A stretch of DNA of 64,000 bases, taken from NCBI RefSeq assembly GCF_905220365.1, contig NC_061146.1:4281538-4345537 (forward strand). Direction: 5' to 3'. Positions 60,401 to 64,000 of the stretch are shown piece by piece (position 1 is the stretch's first letter; the number at the start of each line of letters is the position of its first letter). Under the pieces are notes generated by a model that did not search any database, was not told the origin of the DNA, and worked only from the letters and a program-made list of their open reading frames with translations. Made by a program: the position numbers and the translations under genes. Source of the DNA: Vanessa cardui. Lineage: Eukaryota; Arthropoda; Insecta; Lepidoptera; Nymphalidae.

Positions 60401-61005
60401 TACATAGAGCACACAAAGCCGTACCATTAATAATGCCAGTAACAAGCACAGTTGTCTTGAATAACTTTCGCAAACATATCCATATAACAAAGGTTCAGCA
60501 ACAAAAACCTGATGCATATACATTATTAAATACCGGAGGCTGCGCTTACATTAGTCTCGTCGAGATAAACTCTCTAGAGATTCTAAGTTTTCAAACATTT
60601 TATTTATATAATAAATGCAAAATTGTTTGTCTATTTGCTTGTTTGTTTCAGCTTCTCTTAACTTGGTCAAAATTGGCTGAAGTTTTACCTTGAATCCAAA
60701 TGTTTGGACACTAACAAATAATTTGTTACAAAACATACATTATATAATCACTGTTGGAACGAATTTCTTTTACTCCGCTTACACGAGAGTGAACTGACAG
60801 GAATTGTCAGGAAAGGAAAAAGCGTTATTTTCACAATACAAATACAATCTATACCTCTCTTTTCTTGCTCTCTGTTATATATAACATTGTTTTAAATCCT
60901 TAAACGTTGTTGATTTATTTAATTATATTATAGCTGTTTCATTATATATATCGAAAGCGAACGGTTTTTATTTAATGAAAAAAAAATGTATCTTTATTTT
61001 TTTTA

Positions 61006-61240
61006 CTAGCAGAACCTTCGGCTTCACCCGCTAGAAACTTATCAAACATCAAACATAACTTATAGAATAAAATTCGTCTCCCCCATGCTACCCTCTCGAG
61101 GGGTGAATTATAAAAAGCTCATGTCCTTCCCCAGAACTCAAATTATCTCCACACTAAATATCATCGAAATCGATTCAGTGGTTTGGCGCTATGACGTAAC
61201 AGACTGTAACTTTCTCATTTATTAATATTAATACAGATAG
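61006..61240 (+). repeat. GCCCGCG-type repeat, variant
   Basis: It has CTAGCAGAACCTTCGGCTTC, ATGTCCTTCCCCAGAACTCAA and ATCATCGAAATCGATTCAGTG with ACGTAACAGACTG. It follows the same plan as 15754, with a distinct first block. Confidence 0.55.
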
Positions 61241-62099
61241 TGAACATCACACACATACACGTTTGAACATATTTCATTTTATAATTTCGATTACTTTCAT
61301 TTAAAATAATTGTAAATAAGTTAAATAGTCTAAATGTTTTGTTTGTTTATGTTTAACCAAAAGTCAGGGGCCATCTGAAAATCAGTGCTGTGCATTATCA
61401 CAGCTTATACTGAGATGAACCCCTTGCTACCTACACTGTATTCTTTAAATTTAATTATTTTCTTCTGTATAATTTATATAATGAATGTGTGTAGCAAAAT
61501 AAATTGTTTAAATGGTTTAAATATGAATACTGATGATGAATAATGAAATGCTGAGTTTCATAAACAAAAATATAATATCAATAGCATATATCTCTGCGGT
61601 TTATAACGCCGGATAAAGCCACCGCGGTTTCATCTCAGAATAATGAAAAGTCACGTGACATTAACACAGTGGCAAGCAAGAAAAAATACCACGTCAAAAT
61701 AAAGTGTCAAAAATTGTAAAAAAACATGGCAAAAAGAGAATATCGGGTATAAGTTTAAAATAAGATCGAATTCATAATTGTTTTCAACATTCCTCATAAT
61801 ACTACGAACAATATTCTCTGTACTCAAAACTTCAATATATAATCGTAAATTGCCTTATAAGTACCTAGTAGTTTAATATTTTTTATTTCATTTTACTTAG
61901 GAGAACTATAAAAAATATTTTGAATACGTAATTATTTTATTTACTATAGTGAATATTATTTTGTTTTAAAACAGTGTTATGTTTGAAGTCGGTTTTTCTT
62001 TTTGTTGACATTTTTATTTATCATTCTAATCAGTAATGAGCCTTTATCCCAAGACCTAGAATAAGACTGTTTACAGAGGGTCAGTTAAACGTGTAAGCT

Positions 62100-62790
62100 A
62101 TTACAGCTATTTCGAGCTGTAACCGCCACGTCGACCATCACATACACGTACCATTACACGTAAGTCTCGGTCGAAGCAAGCGGTTTCTCGGTAACGCATC
62201 GCTGACGATCAGTCTGAATACTGTCAACGCATTTAACACTCTAGAATCTAGATCACTATCATATGGTCCATGGAGCAAGACGGTAGGAAGACGACGAATA
62301 CGCTTACTAAACGGGAAGATTCGCCCTGACTTACACAAGTAATTACTAGACTTGGTTGTTTGTGGAGGACTGGGATACCACATGACATTAGCTGGTAGTG
62401 TGACAAGAGTACTCGCTGCGAGTAGTTGTGACAACGCTACTTGGAACGGAATCGCCGTTGAGGAACATAGTATTCTTCTGACAAAACATCAGGAAAAGAG
62501 TAAAAGAGTGAAACATGATAACCAAAAATTTCGACCAAGGCAACAAAGGTGTCATACCAGGACTTAAAAGACGATACAATATCCTAGGCCTAACGTTGGT
62601 TGTTTCAGATGGTCCAATGACAGAAGCAAACCAGTGTAGATACTACCTGACGTCCGCATTGACGAAGGTAGCAGAGGAAAAGCGGCTATAGAAGTGACAA
62701 AGACTCCACGGCCTCTCCAATCCATATCGAGGACTGCCAAGGCAGGTGTTTTTGTAGGTAATAATCCCACATACACGGAGCGACTTCATA
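62100..62790. other. Unresolved ~700-bp block, possibly a dead transposase
   Basis: The composition here is richer in CG dinucleotides than the flanks, and several overlapping open frames occur on both strands. One minus frame includes GRIFPFSKRIRRLPTVLL and one plus frame MVVCGGLGYHMTLAGSV. Neither gives a convincing domain. It may be a decayed DNA-transposon coding region. Confidence 0.3.
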
Positions 62791-63042
62791 TAGTATGCTC
62801 ATTGTAATGTATTATAATAATTGTACGTATCAATCTACATTTAAATACATATGATACTTAAACAGCTGATGTTTCTCTAGAAAAATTATAGTACTTAAGG
62901 ATTAACACCGAAGCAAAAAGGCAATACACCAATATATAGGCTAGGTTCGGTTTTATTATATACGAGTAGTTGCCTGCGTCTTTGCTCGCGTTATTGGTTG
63001 TCATGTGTCAAGCAAAAAAGTAGCCTATGTAAATCGAGGTGT

Positions 63043-63212
63043 CAAATTGATGAATATATTAGGTCTTATGATACTACATTATTACGTTTGGGTAAAGATC
63101 ATATTCACATTAGAAATAAATATTGATAATTTGGGATAGTATACTTAATTTGTATGTGATCGGTTTTAAGAATTATGCCGATGCTACATCTAAGTTATGT
63201 CGTACTATAATA
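63043..63212 (+). mobile_element. MITE-B, partial
   Basis: It matches the right half of the copy at 16083-16468, from AAATCGAGGTGTCAAATTGA to GCCGATGCTACATCTAAGTT and GTCGTACTATA. The left half is missing; a GCCCGCG-type remnant precedes it at about 62965-63035. Confidence 0.7.
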
Positions 63213-64000
63213 TGCCTAATGAAATATTATAACAGACGCTAGACTTTTTTTTAGACGATTTAAGGAGACCATCGAGTGACAATAAAAGCACGACAATAAC
63301 TTTTTTTTTCACAGACGAACATTCACGAAAATTACCGAATGACTTTTACTTAGCAAATATTTGAAACTTTCGTTACGTATCCGCATTTTGTTTGCTTTCA
63401 CAAAATAATCCGACCCAAATATTTCACCTCTTTGAAGTAATGTTGGCAGCCCTGTGAAGGTCGTCTGGGGTCGTCCGATAGAATACTTCAAAGGCCCAAT
63501 GTATTAAGGCATTAATATTTTATTTATTGATTTGATATAACTTCATATTTATATTTTTCATTTACATAAAATAAACATGACAAGAAAACTACGACAATAC
63601 TGATCCAGTACAGTATGTTATAAAATATATATTAAATACACACACTACACTCCACTTAAATTAATAAACTTATAAGAAAAAAAACATAATCAATCTTTAC
63701 GAAACAACTCTAAACACTGCTAATAGGTACTTCGTTGATTTCATTAAAAGTTTCTTAAAAACTTGGGATTTATTGTACTTATAACAATGCATAATATCAT
63801 AATAATATCTTCTATAATAATAAATAATGCGCTATTTTCTCATAACTGGAAAAACTTACTAAACCCCTGCACATAAAACGTATAGCTGAAGATGCAGCGC
63901 GTTTCGGAGAAGATTTAGTATATCTGTGCTAATATTATATCAATCTAAAGTCGAAGTAACAACTTCTTCCAGCTTTAACTAATAATTTGGTATGGACAGA

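Larger units (their letters stand above)
53357..64000. other. Gene-poor right end, probable 5' intron or upstream of Pds5
   Basis: No exon was confidently recognised. The missing Pds5 N-terminal exon could lie here or off the right edge. A minus-strand ATGGCGTATCATC followed by GTAAGT (about 59482-59494) and a donor-like GTAAGT at about 63852-63857 were noted but have no family support. Listed repeats account for only part of the region. Confidence 0.45.

Overview
This is an AT-rich, intron-rich, repeat-dense window of insect nuclear DNA, most probably from a butterfly or moth. The evidence is three interrupted genes of insect type and a heavy load of tRNA-derived SINEs, small inverted-repeat elements and Jockey-like LINE pieces of the kind common in Lepidoptera. 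Species and family cannot be named from sequence alone. No operon, CRISPR array, rRNA gene or free-standing tRNA gene was seen.

Layout. (1) About <3917-23177, plus strand: seven exons of a major-facilitator sugar transporter of the SLC2/Tret1-like type. The N-terminal exon is not identified and may lie off the left edge. (2) 25122-29911, plus strand: a complete seven-exon secreted serine protease homolog of 364 residues. The catalytic His and Asp remain, but the Ser position is Ala, so it should be a pseudoprotease. (3) 32583 to >53356, minus strand: 18 exons of the cohesin regulator Pds5. About 1,176 residues are recovered, including a C-terminal AT-hook and the stop; only a short N-terminus is missing. 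The protease homolog and Pds5 converge on a 2.7-kb spacer. (4) 53357-64000: no confidently recognised gene. It probably holds the long first intron or upstream region of Pds5, with scattered repeats and one unresolved block near 62.1-62.8 kb.

The introns carry two tRNA-derived SINE families, a recurring ~280-bp element, and decayed pieces carrying a GCCCGCGACTTCGTTCGCG-like motif. They also hold several inverted-repeat (MITE-like) families, a nearly complete LINE with a 44-nt poly(A) tail, truncated LINE tails, minisatellites and local tandem duplications. Several insertions sit within tens of bases of Pds5 or transporter splice sites. The clearest is a nested SINE pair at 39203-39734, whose 13-bp target duplication overlaps a Pds5 splice donor.

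The three genes have unrelated roles (transport, extracellular protease-homolog signalling, chromosome cohesion), and nothing suggests they form one system. Exon boundaries were built by eye from reading frame, phase continuity, GT/AG sites and family resemblance. Transcript data were not available.
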